64,000 nt of DNA from Microbacterium terregens. GTDB taxonomy: Bacteria > Pseudomonadota > Alphaproteobacteria > Sphingomonadales > Sphingomonadaceae. The notes below the pieces were generated by a model. The model saw nothing but the letters and a program-made list of their open reading frames with translations. It was not told the DNA's origin and ran no database searches. The DNA lies in assembly GCF_027922045.1 (NCBI RefSeq), contig NZ_BSEX01000020.1, positions 38,494 through 102,493 of the forward strand, written 5' to 3'. Position numbers and translations under genes: made by a program. Positions 41,999-49,681 of the stretch are shown here, piece after piece (within the stretch, counting starts at the first letter, position 1; each line of letters begins with the position of its first letter).

Positions 41999-42349
41999 AT
42001 GATGCGCCTCACGGCAGCGTGTCTGCTCGTGGCAATCTCGCAGATCGGCGAGGCGGCAAACTCAGCTCAAAACGATTTAGTGGTAAGAGGGCGATTGAAC
42101 AATCAGTCTTACGAGCACGTCGATGTTCCTGACGATATCCTCGGTCACGGCTGGATCACCGCACGCCTTCACGTGAGGCGTGTCCTAAAAGGCCGACTAT
42201 TGCATTCACGTACTGTGCTGACGGTCAAGTATTTCGCTCACACCTACATGCGCGAGGATCGGGAATTCCGCTTCCATTTGCGTCCGACCGAGGATGGCAC
42301 TTATGTCGTCTGCGCTCAGCTTCCCGGCGACGGCGTGCGCTGCAACTGA
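41999..42349 (+). CDS. small secreted hypothetical protein
   Basis: The 116-residue protein has a signal peptide (MMRLTAACLLVAISQIGEAA) and a mature part with alternating beta pattern (NDLVVRGRLNN, GWITARLHVRRVLKG, TVLTVKYFAHTYM, EDGTYVVCAQLPGDG). It resembles small periplasmic proteins of unknown role. The base composition is less GC-rich than the neighbouring hydrolases, and the start could be either of two adjacent ATGs or 41969. No family recognised. It is isolated between GH29 and a hairpin array. Confidence 0.5.
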   Translation: MMRLTAACLLVAISQIGEAANSAQNDLVVRGRLNNQSYEHVDVPDDILGHGWITARLHVRRVLKGRLLHSRTVLTVKYFAHTYMREDREFRFHLRPTEDGTYVVCAQLPGDGVRCN

Positions 42350-42415
42350 GCGCGTCCGCGTTCTGCTTATTCTCGTCCGTGAGCGGACGGACGGCAAACC
42401 ACCCACTTGTGGACA

Positions 42416-42554
42416 TTCCCCTCCTCCCCAGTTCTGCTGAGGAGGGGAACCTAGCGTAGCATGGTGGAGGGGAGGCCGCGGCGTGGCGCTCGTGGCTCTG
42501 CCCCTCCACCACCGCCTATGGTGGCGGTCCCCCTCCCCATCAAAGATGGGGAGG
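42416..42554. repeat. array of three or four GC-rich hairpins
   Basis: The inverted repeats are TTCCCCTCCTC (42416-42426) with GAGGAGGGGAA (42439-42449), GGTGGAGGGG (42463-42472) with CCCCTCCACC (42501-42510), ACCGCC (42511-42516) with GGCGGT (42523-42528), and CCTCCCCATC (42532-42541) with GATGGGGAGG (42545-42554, AAA loop). The array lies between convergent genes and may act as a terminator or be an intergenic REP-type element. Confidence 0.7.
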
Positions 42555-42568
42555 ATTGGGTTGCCGGC

Positions 42569-45445
42569 TTACTTCCGCGGGATCGTGAGGGCGCGGCCGT
42601 TGTACGTCACCTGCGCGTCAAACGCGTCGGCGTCTGTCACCGGCTTGCCTTCGCTCACCCAGCGAACGCGGATCGTGCGGCTGGCGGGCATACCGGTCCA
42701 GCCCTTCCCCTCGCGTGCGCCGAGCGTCACCGCGCCGGTGCGCTCGTCGTAGCGGATCGGGATGCGGCTGAACGCGCCTTGCTTGTAGGCGGTGCTGGTG
42801 CCGTCGTCCTCGTAGAGCGAGAAGCTGCCGTTGGCGCCCGTGTACACCGTGATCGTCAGCGGGGCGCTACGATCCTGATCGGTATATTGCATCACCGGCC
42901 CCATCGGCACGATCGCACCGGCACGGACGAACAGCGGCATGCGCTCCGCCGGCGCCGCAACGGTCGCCGTCTGCCCGCCCCGATAGGTCTGGCCCGAAGA
43001 GAAATCGTACCAGATGCCCGTGCCGGGGAAATACACCTGCCGGCTGCGCGCCTTGTATTCGACCACGGGCGCGACAAGGAACGCGTCGCCGAAGAGATAC
43101 TCGTCGGCGAGATCCCGCGCGACCTTGTCCTGCGGGAAGTCGGCTGCGAGCGCACGCATGATGCTGCCGTCCTTCATGTAGGTGTCGGCGCCCACCGTGT
43201 AGATATACGGCATCAGGCGGTAGCGAAGCCGGTCGTACCAGACCATCGACTGCCGCATCGGCGAGCCTTCCGGGCTGATCTCGTAAATCTCGCGATACGG
43301 GAACTCGCCATGGCTGCGGAACAGCGGGCTGAACGCGCCGAACTGGAACCACCGCAGGTTGAGTTCACGCCATTCGTCGAGATCCGCCGGCTTGGGCGTC
43401 TTGGTGGCGTAGCGATCCTCCAGCGCGAAGCCGCCGATGTCGTGAGTCCAGTTGGGGATGCCCGACATGGACGCATTCACGCCAGCGGAGATCTGCGCCT
43501 TGAGGTCGTACCAGCGGCTGGCGATATCGCCCGACCAGATCGCCGAACTGTAGCGCTGCAAGCCGCCGAAGCCCGAGCGGGTGAGCAGGAACGGGCGCAC
43601 GTCCGGCTTGAACGAGGTCCAGCCGTCGTAGAACGCCTTTGCGTTCATCAGCGGGAAGCTGTTGAAATACTGCGTCGCCGGTCCGATCGCGTTCGGCCCC
43701 ATCGTCTTGATGCGCTCTTCGATCGAGAGGTTCGAGTGCATGTCGGGCTCGCTGGCATCCGCCCACCAGGCGTCGGTGCCGAGCTTTGCCAGCCGCTCCT
43801 CGATCTGCTTCCAGAAGAGGCGGCGACCTTCGGGCGAATAGGGATCGTAGAAGGTGCTGGCATAGCCGGGGCCGACCCAGTCCTTGTTCCCCATTTCCAG
43901 GTTGCCCTTGTACACCGCACCGGCGGCCTCGAGCTCCTTGTAGGTGTCGGTGGTCGGATAGAATTTCGGCCAGACCGAGATCATGAAGCGCGCGTGGTCG
44001 GCGTGCACCGTGTCGATCATCTTCTTCGGATCGGCGAAGCGCGTCGCATCGAAGCGGTGGCTGCCCCAATCGTCGTCGCGCCAATAGCGCCAGTCGAGCA
44101 CGATGTTGTCGAGCGGGATCTTGAGCTCGCGGTACTTGGCGACGACGCCGGTCACCTCGTCCTGGGTGTCGTACCGCTGGCGCGACTGCCAGAAGCCGTA
44201 CGCCCACTTGGGCATCATCTCGGACTTGCCGGTCAGCTGGCGATAGCCGGCGATCGCGCCGTCGATGCTGCCGCCGGGGATGAACCAGTAATTCTTGGCC
44301 TGGCCCACTTCGCTGGTGAACCAGATCGAGTTGCGGTCCTGCACGGGCAGCGGGTCGCTGTGCAGCAGCGCCATGTAGCCGGCGTTGGGCTCCCATTCGA
44401 TGCGGACGTTGGCGGCCTTGCCGGCGGTCATCGGCACGTCGAAATTCGCGTACCAAGGGTTCCAGTTCTGCCGCCAGCGGTTCAGCACTTCCTTGCCGTC
44501 GACGAAGACCTTGAAATAGCTCGATCCGTAGAGCTGGAAGCGGTGGGTGCCGGTGCTGGTCGGCATCACGTCGCCGGTCCAGATCACCGTCTGCTTCTGC
44601 ACCGCGTTGCCCGCGGTGTTCTGCCCGCCGGTCGCCGCCTCGGTCTTTGCCTTGGCGGCCTCGGGCCAGTTCGCCTGGTCGCGGATGTACTGGTAGTTGA
44701 TCGTCGCTTCCTGGCGGGTCACCACCGGCTTGCCGTCCAGGAAATACTCGGCCTTCCAGCCGGGCTTGCCGCCGGACGAGACCTTCATCCCCTCGCCCAC
44801 GAACTGGTAGGGCTTGGGGTTGCCGAAGCGGGTGATCGAATTGTTGTCCCACAACAGGCCGTAGCCCTTTGTGGAGACCATGAACGGCACGCCGATGTCC
44901 ATGTTGTGCTGCGCGAGTTCGACGTCCTCGCCCAGGTTGTCCATGTAGGCGTTCTGGTGCTGGCCGAGGCCATAGACACCCTCGTCGGTGCCGCGGTTGA
45001 ACTGCTGCGACACGGTGACGAACGGCTTGCCGTCGGCAGTGGTGCGGGCGAAGGTGGTGGCGCCGGCCTCGTTCAGCAGCACGTTGCCGGCCGGATCGAG
45101 GAAGCGCACCTCGCCGGTCGCGAGCGCGATCTGCGCCGTCGACTTGGCGGCCGCGAGGGTGACGTAGCCCCCCTGCTCCTGGACCGTGAACTTGCCGGCG
45201 GCGGGCGGATTGGGCGCCATCAGGCTGGGTACCAGCGGACCGCTCGCCATGTCGCGCGGCGTGGCGACGACGTGGATGATGCCATCGCCATGCACCGTCA
45301 CCTCGACGCGCGAGGACGGGCCGGACGCCGGTGTCACCGCCACGCCGCCGGCGATCTTCTGGAACGCGCCGCTCTGCGCCAGCGCGGGCGAGGCGATCGC
45401 GCTTCCGACCAACAGCGCCGAGACGAAAACCTTGTTCATAATCAT
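42569..45445 (-). CDS. GH31 alpha-xylosidase with PA14 insert (xyloglucan type)
   Basis: The 958-residue protein has a signal peptide (ending PALAQ), an N-terminal GH31 beta-sandwich (VYGLGQHQNAYMDN), a PA14-like insert at about 255-385 (WTGDVMPTSTGTHRFQLYGS), and the barrel with nucleophile Asp in WWADASEPD (near residue 560) and acid/base Asp in IWSGDIASRW (near 637). A GH31 enzyme with a PA14 insert in this position is the arrangement of the xyloglucan-specific alpha-xylosidase of Cellvibrio. It removes the alpha-1,6-xylose from the non-reducing end of xyloglucan oligosaccharides. ATG at 45445 or 45439 is possible; AGAGGGG lies upstream. It follows GH35 by 29 bases in the GH74-GH35-GH31 operon. 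Confidence 0.9.
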   Translation of the reverse strand: MIMNKVFVSALLVGSAIASPALAQSGAFQKIAGGVAVTPASGPSSRVEVTVHGDGIIHVVATPRDMASGPLVPSLMAPNPPAAGKFTVQEQGGYVTLAAAKSTAQIALATGEVRFLDPAGNVLLNEAGATTFARTTADGKPFVTVSQQFNRGTDEGVYGLGQHQNAYMDNLGEDVELAQHNMDIGVPFMVSTKGYGLLWDNNSITRFGNPKPYQFVGEGMKVSSGGKPGWKAEYFLDGKPVVTRQEATINYQYIRDQANWPEAAKAKTEAATGGQNTAGNAVQKQTVIWTGDVMPTSTGTHRFQLYGSSYFKVFVDGKEVLNRWRQNWNPWYANFDVPMTAGKAANVRIEWEPNAGYMALLHSDPLPVQDRNSIWFTSEVGQAKNYWFIPGGSIDGAIAGYRQLTGKSEMMPKWAYGFWQSRQRYDTQDEVTGVVAKYRELKIPLDNIVLDWRYWRDDDWGSHRFDATRFADPKKMIDTVHADHARFMISVWPKFYPTTDTYKELEAAGAVYKGNLEMGNKDWVGPGYASTFYDPYSPEGRRLFWKQIEERLAKLGTDAWWADASEPDMHSNLSIEERIKTMGPNAIGPATQYFNSFPLMNAKAFYDGWTSFKPDVRPFLLTRSGFGGLQRYSSAIWSGDIASRWYDLKAQISAGVNASMSGIPNWTHDIGGFALEDRYATKTPKPADLDEWRELNLRWFQFGAFSPLFRSHGEFPYREIYEISPEGSPMRQSMVWYDRLRYRLMPYIYTVGADTYMKDGSIMRALAADFPQDKVARDLADEYLFGDAFLVAPVVEYKARSRQVYFPGTGIWYDFSSGQTYRGGQTATVAAPAERMPLFVRAGAIVPMGPVMQYTDQDRSAPLTITVYTGANGSFSLYEDDGTSTAYKQGAFSRIPIRYDERTGAVTLGAREGKGWTGMPASRTIRVRWVSEGKPVTDADAFDAQVTYNGRALTIPRK

Positions 45446-45474
45446 AGCTATCTGCATCCCCTCTGGCCGCGCAT

Positions 45475-47094
45475 TCAGCGCGCGCGGCCCGTCGTGATCT
45501 TCAATACCTGCGGCCGGTCGATCAGGTTGATTCCATAATCGGTCTGGTCGCCGTTCCACACCCGCTTCATCACCCACTTGCCCTCGGCGAAGCTGCCTTC
45601 CTCGATCCGCAGCACCATGGCGCCAGGCGTCTCCGGCTCGAAGCGAACGCGGACGTGATCGCCCACCAGCAGGAATTCGGTGTCGGACATCTGTGCCACC
45701 GCAAGGCCGCCGATCGGCTGGGATGCCCAGGGTGCCGGCTCGGACTTCAACCAGGTCCACTCCTTGGTGCCGAACTGCCACTCGCCCCAGCTGCCGGTGA
45801 TCTTCCAGCCGCCCAGAACGGTGGAGACGGCCGCGCCGTCGTCGGGCTTGGCCGCGCCCCAGGTCGGGCGGGTGGCGGCGATCCTGGCCCAGTCGCGCAT
45901 GATCGAACCCACCGCCTTGTACGGCAAGGCGAAGGCGTCGAGCGTGTCCTTGTCGAGCCGGTCGGAGCCGAGCGGGTAGTTGAAGTAACCGGTGTCGTCC
46001 ATGCCGAAGGGCCCAAAGCCGATCCCGCCACGGCCGATCGTCGGGTAGAAGAAACGGGCGAACTCCTTCCCGTTGCCGATCTCCGGCACCATCAGCGCAT
46101 TGTCGGGGCGCGCGTACTTGTCGAGATACTGGACGATGTTCTCGCTCTTGCGGTCGTAGATGTCGGGCGCCTGGAAATCGATCGCCGGGGCGGCGGCCTT
46201 CCAGATGTCGAGCACGTCCTGCTGCGGCCCGCCGCTCGCCACGCCATCCGGGTCGGGCACGTTCGATGGCCCGGCGAGCGATGCGTTCACGTACATCGGC
46301 AGCGGCTTCACCTTCTTGCCCGCCGCCGCCATCGCATTGACGTAGGAAGCGACATACCAGGTGTTGAAGGCGCGATCCGCCTGGGCGCCGAACGCCTGCG
46401 ACCAGGTCCCGGACTTCCCGGTCTTGCGGGCGAGTGCGGCAGGAATCTGCTGCGCGAACAGGCGGTTGCCGGTGGCGCCAAAGTCGCGCGGGTTGCGGTA
46501 GCTGCCCGTCTCATTCTGTGGCTGCACCAGGATGACGGTGTTTTGCTGGTCGTGATCCCGCAGATATTCCATGACCTTGACGAAGGCGCGCGTGTCCGCC
46601 GCCAAAGTCTGTTCGCCATGGGCGCTGAGCACGCCATGATCCTTGCCGTCGCGCGTCTTCATGCGCGGAAAGCGGCCGGGGTTCAGCTTCACCCAGTCGG
46701 GGGTGTAGGCGTAGCTAGTGTTCTTCCAGGTGCCAAACCAGAGCAGGACGATGCGCTTGTCGTGCGCGCGTGCCTGGTCGAGCAGCACCTGTAGGAACGA
46801 GAGGTCGAACTGCCCCTCGACCGGTTCGACCTGCTGCCAGGCGATCGGGATCTCGAGCGTGTTGGCGTTGATCCGGTCGAGCGTCGGCCACACCTCGGCG
46901 AGCATGGCGGGGTAGTTGCTGGAGTTGTTGGCCTGCGCCGCGAGCATCAGATAGGGCGCGCCGTCAACGATAAAGGCGTGGCGCCCGTTGCGGGTCTCCA
47001 GCCGCGGCAACTCGGTTGCCGGGCCGGCCTGTGCGGCTACGGTGGTGGCACTCGCGAGCGCGATAAGCGCCGTGCCTAGTTTGAAAACGTTCAC
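45475..47094 (-). CDS. GH35-family beta-galactosidase-like enzyme (paralogue 3)
   Basis: The 539-residue protein has a signal peptide (ending TTVAAQA) and the GH35 barrel: NTLEIPIAWQQVEPVEG, LWFGTWKNTS, acid/base Glu in VQPQNETGS and second Glu in LMVPEIGNGKEF. The tail VWNGDQTDYGINL matches the other two copies. GTG at 47094 overlaps the GH74 stop by four bases (GTGA), so the two enzymes are translationally coupled. Expected role: release galactose from galactosylated xylose on xyloglucan oligosaccharides made by GH74. Confidence 0.88.
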   Translation of the reverse strand: MNVFKLGTALIALASATTVAAQAGPATELPRLETRNGRHAFIVDGAPYLMLAAQANNSSNYPAMLAEVWPTLDRINANTLEIPIAWQQVEPVEGQFDLSFLQVLLDQARAHDKRIVLLWFGTWKNTSYAYTPDWVKLNPGRFPRMKTRDGKDHGVLSAHGEQTLAADTRAFVKVMEYLRDHDQQNTVILVQPQNETGSYRNPRDFGATGNRLFAQQIPAALARKTGKSGTWSQAFGAQADRAFNTWYVASYVNAMAAAGKKVKPLPMYVNASLAGPSNVPDPDGVASGGPQQDVLDIWKAAAPAIDFQAPDIYDRKSENIVQYLDKYARPDNALMVPEIGNGKEFARFFYPTIGRGGIGFGPFGMDDTGYFNYPLGSDRLDKDTLDAFALPYKAVGSIMRDWARIAATRPTWGAAKPDDGAAVSTVLGGWKITGSWGEWQFGTKEWTWLKSEPAPWASQPIGGLAVAQMSDTEFLLVGDHVRVRFEPETPGAMVLRIEEGSFAEGKWVMKRVWNGDQTDYGINLIDRPQVLKITTGRAR

Positions 47095-49328
47095 TTCACC
47101 CCCTCTTTCGGATCGCCGTACAGGATCCCGCGTCCGTCGGTCGCCACATAGACCCGGCCGAACTGCCGCGGGTCGCCGCTCACCATGCGCAGGCGCAGAC
47201 CCCATTGATGCGCATCGTCGTTGATACGTTGCCACCCCGCCCCGCCATCGAGCGAGCGGAACACGCCCTTCGTCGCCCCGAGCTGGCCGATGGCGTAGAG
47301 CGCGGGCCATTTCGCGCCAGGCGCTCCCTTGCCGAGGCCGTAGCGCGAAATGGCGATGCCGGTGGTGGCGCGTTCCCAACGCTCGCCGAAGTCGGTCGAG
47401 CGGTAGAGGTCGCTTCCAACCAGCAGCCACAAGGCCCCTGCCCGGCCTGGCGTCGCGACCAGCGGGTTGGCCGCCTCACGCCCAATCGCGCGGGCGCCGG
47501 ACAGATCGGCGGGAAGACCGGTGCTCGCGACGGGCTTGAAGGTGGCGCCGCCATCGTCGCTGCGCACCAGATGGTTCGCGGCAAAATCGAGGGCATAGTA
47601 ACGGCGGGGATCGGCCTTGTCCGCGGTCACGCGGACGCGCGAGGGCAGGCCCTGGACCGCCAGCCAGGTCTTGCCGCGGTCGCGGGTCAGGATGGGTCGG
47701 GCAGTCTCCACCACGAAGGTGCCGCCGTCAGCCGAGACGGTGATCGCGGCGTTGCCGGTGCGTTCGGGTGGGGGCGCGCCGTCGGTGGATTCGCTTGGCG
47801 GAACGCGCAGCGGCTGCCAGTTCGTCCCGCCATCGCCGGACCAGGCAAGCGAGGTGTCCGGCACCACCGGCTTGTGCGTGTTGCCGCTGCGCACCAGCAC
47901 CGCCGGCGCCTTGCCGGCGTAATCGAGCGAGTTGGTGTTGGTGAGAAACGGATTGAGGTGGACCCGCGGCGGCGAGACGGTGAGGTCGTCGTGGCGGAAA
48001 CCGCCGAGATCGCCGAACCCGGAGACGAGGTGCGCGCCGCCCGTGGGGCTGAGGAGGGTGATCACCGCGGTCTGCTCGATCCCCCTGGTCCATGGCGCCC
48101 AGCGCATGCTGCCGGTTTGGTGGAAGCCGTTGGTGGCGTACATCGTTGCGCCGGTGACATACGCCGCGTGGGTCGCATCGAACGGGTCGATCGCGAGCCC
48201 GGCGATCCAGTGACCGAAGTCGGCCTTCTTGTCGAAGTCGAGGAATGGCGTGGCGGACACGTCGCGCGTGCTGGTGCCCGAGAGTTCCTGCCACGTCCGC
48301 CCGGAATCCGCCGAGCGCCAAACCGTATCGCCACCCTGATAGCGGTTCACCGTGGCAACCGCGATGATGTTCGGATCGCTCGCGGCGACCGCCACGCCCA
48401 TGTAGCCGCCGGGCACGACCGCCGCCCCTTTAAGCGGCGTCACGTCGCGCCACGCGTCCTTGCCCGGATCGTACCGCCAGACTTCGCCGCGCTTGATGCC
48501 ATTGGGCCCGATATAGTCACAGTAGGTGATGGTGAGGACGCCATCGCGGCCAACCGCCGCCTTGACCGGCAGGAGATCGGGGGATGGCCCTCCCGCGACA
48601 GCGTGCCAGTCGTTGCCGCCGTCGTCCGACCGGAACAGGTGCTGCGCGCCCGGGTCTGCGCTCGCCACATAGATGCGGCCGCGCCTGGCGCGATCGAACA
48701 GCACGAAGGAAAGGCCGCCGTGGGTCGTGCGCGGGCGAGCGGGCTTGCCGAGGCCGGGGAGCGGGAAGCTCCCCACCTTCTGCCAAGTCGCTGCCGAATC
48801 GTCGCTGCGCCACAGGCCGTCGTGGCGCGAGCCGAAGAACAGGGTGGCGGGGGCGTTCGGATCGATCGCGAGCCGTTCGCCCATGCCGCGGCCGTCCTCG
48901 TTGCCGCCCATCGCGAACGGTACCGCCGTCTTGCGCCAGCTGGCGCCGCGATCGGCGGAGCGAAAGATCGCCGCCGGCATCCGGGCGCTCATCCCTGCCG
49001 CCATGTAGACGACGTCCGGATCCACCGGATCGGGGGCGATGCTCTCGATGCCCATGTAGCTGGGCTCGCTTTCGTCGTCCTGCAGCGGCAGCCAGCGCGC
49101 CTTGGCCGCATCCCAGCGATAGGCGCCGCCCATGTCCGTGCGCAGGTAAGCGAGCCCGCGCTCGACGGTGCTGAACACGATCCCGGGCGCAAAGCCTCCG
49201 CCACCGACCGTGACGTTGCGCCACTCGTACGGAGAAGCCCGGGAAGCAGCGGGTCGAGCGGTGGCGTGGACACCGGCGCACACGGCAAGCGCGACCATGG
49301 CTGTTTGCATCAAGTGCATACGCGCCAT
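47091..49328 (-). CDS. GH74 xyloglucanase
   Basis: The 745-residue protein has a signal peptide (to about residue 25) and a tandem seven-bladed propeller fold with many BNR/Asp-box-like turns (SADRGASWRKT, SDDSAATWQKV, SADSGRTWQEL, SLDGGAGWQRI). The two GH74 catalytic aspartates fit RTDMGGAYRWD (near residue 65) and SGFGDLGGF (near 437). GH74 enzymes cut the beta-1,4-glucan backbone of xyloglucan. It is first in the GH74-GH35-GH31 operon. ATG at 49328 has a GGGGG stretch close upstream; ATGs at 49319 and 49310 are alternatives. A LacI-type operator lies 70-83 bases upstream. Confidence 0.92.
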   Translation of the reverse strand: MARMHLMQTAMVALAVCAGVHATARPAASRASPYEWRNVTVGGGGFAPGIVFSTVERGLAYLRTDMGGAYRWDAAKARWLPLQDDESEPSYMGIESIAPDPVDPDVVYMAAGMSARMPAAIFRSADRGASWRKTAVPFAMGGNEDGRGMGERLAIDPNAPATLFFGSRHDGLWRSDDSAATWQKVGSFPLPGLGKPARPRTTHGGLSFVLFDRARRGRIYVASADPGAQHLFRSDDGGNDWHAVAGGPSPDLLPVKAAVGRDGVLTITYCDYIGPNGIKRGEVWRYDPGKDAWRDVTPLKGAAVVPGGYMGVAVAASDPNIIAVATVNRYQGGDTVWRSADSGRTWQELSGTSTRDVSATPFLDFDKKADFGHWIAGLAIDPFDATHAAYVTGATMYATNGFHQTGSMRWAPWTRGIEQTAVITLLSPTGGAHLVSGFGDLGGFRHDDLTVSPPRVHLNPFLTNTNSLDYAGKAPAVLVRSGNTHKPVVPDTSLAWSGDGGTNWQPLRVPPSESTDGAPPPERTGNAAITVSADGGTFVVETARPILTRDRGKTWLAVQGLPSRVRVTADKADPRRYYALDFAANHLVRSDDGGATFKPVASTGLPADLSGARAIGREAANPLVATPGRAGALWLLVGSDLYRSTDFGERWERATTGIAISRYGLGKGAPGAKWPALYAIGQLGATKGVFRSLDGGAGWQRINDDAHQWGLRLRMVSGDPRQFGRVYVATDGRGILYGDPKEGVK

Positions 49329-49397
49329 TATCCCCCGCCTTCCCCACCTGGTTGTTCTTAGGCTGCTTGCTGCCCTTGCCGCTGTCTATGGCATGGC

Positions 49398-49411
49398 GGA
49401 TATCGCTAACA
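49398..49411. promoter_or_regulatory. LacI-family-type operator upstream of GH74
   Basis: GGATATCGCTAACA (reverse TGTTAGCGATATCC) fits the shared nGRTAnCGnTAnCn pattern. It lies 70-83 bases before the GH74 start. Confidence 0.6.
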
Positions 49412-49621
49412 CAACCGGCGAGCGATCTGATTAAAGTGATTACGGCTGACGGAAGCCAAACTTGGACCGCTCACGCCGGTCTTCTTCGGTGTTGGTGCCG
49501 CGCGCGCTGCATTCAGGAACGTCAGATTTCGTGAGGCTTCCCTGCTCGCTTCGAGGATCAATCTTAGCGGGCAGCCATAGACGCGCGGGCGCATCTGATG
49601 CATCTGCAAAGCAGCGAGTGT

Positions 49622-49635
49622 AGATAGCGGTATCA
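49622..49635. promoter_or_regulatory. LacI-family-type operator upstream of GH3
   Basis: AGATAGCGGTATCA contains GATAGCGGTATC, palindromic except for one pair. It lies 47-60 bases before the GH3 start, close to where a promoter is expected. Confidence 0.65.
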
Positions 49636-49681
49636 GACCTGTGCTCTTGTTGAGAGCGGGCAAAAGCCGGAGAGGAATGGA

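Larger units (their letters stand above)
49329..49681. other. divergent promoter region GH74 / GH3
   Basis: The 353-base gap separates two divergent operons and holds one operator near each start (49398-49411 and 49622-49635). A minus-strand promoter TTGTGT-17-CCATAG overlapping the first operator is possible but weak. I see no gene between them. Confidence 0.6.

Noticed and set aside
47094..47430. Longer start for the third GH35 gene.
   Set aside because: The extra 112 codons lie inside GH74 in another frame; GTG 47094 gives a proper signal peptide and a GTGA overlap.
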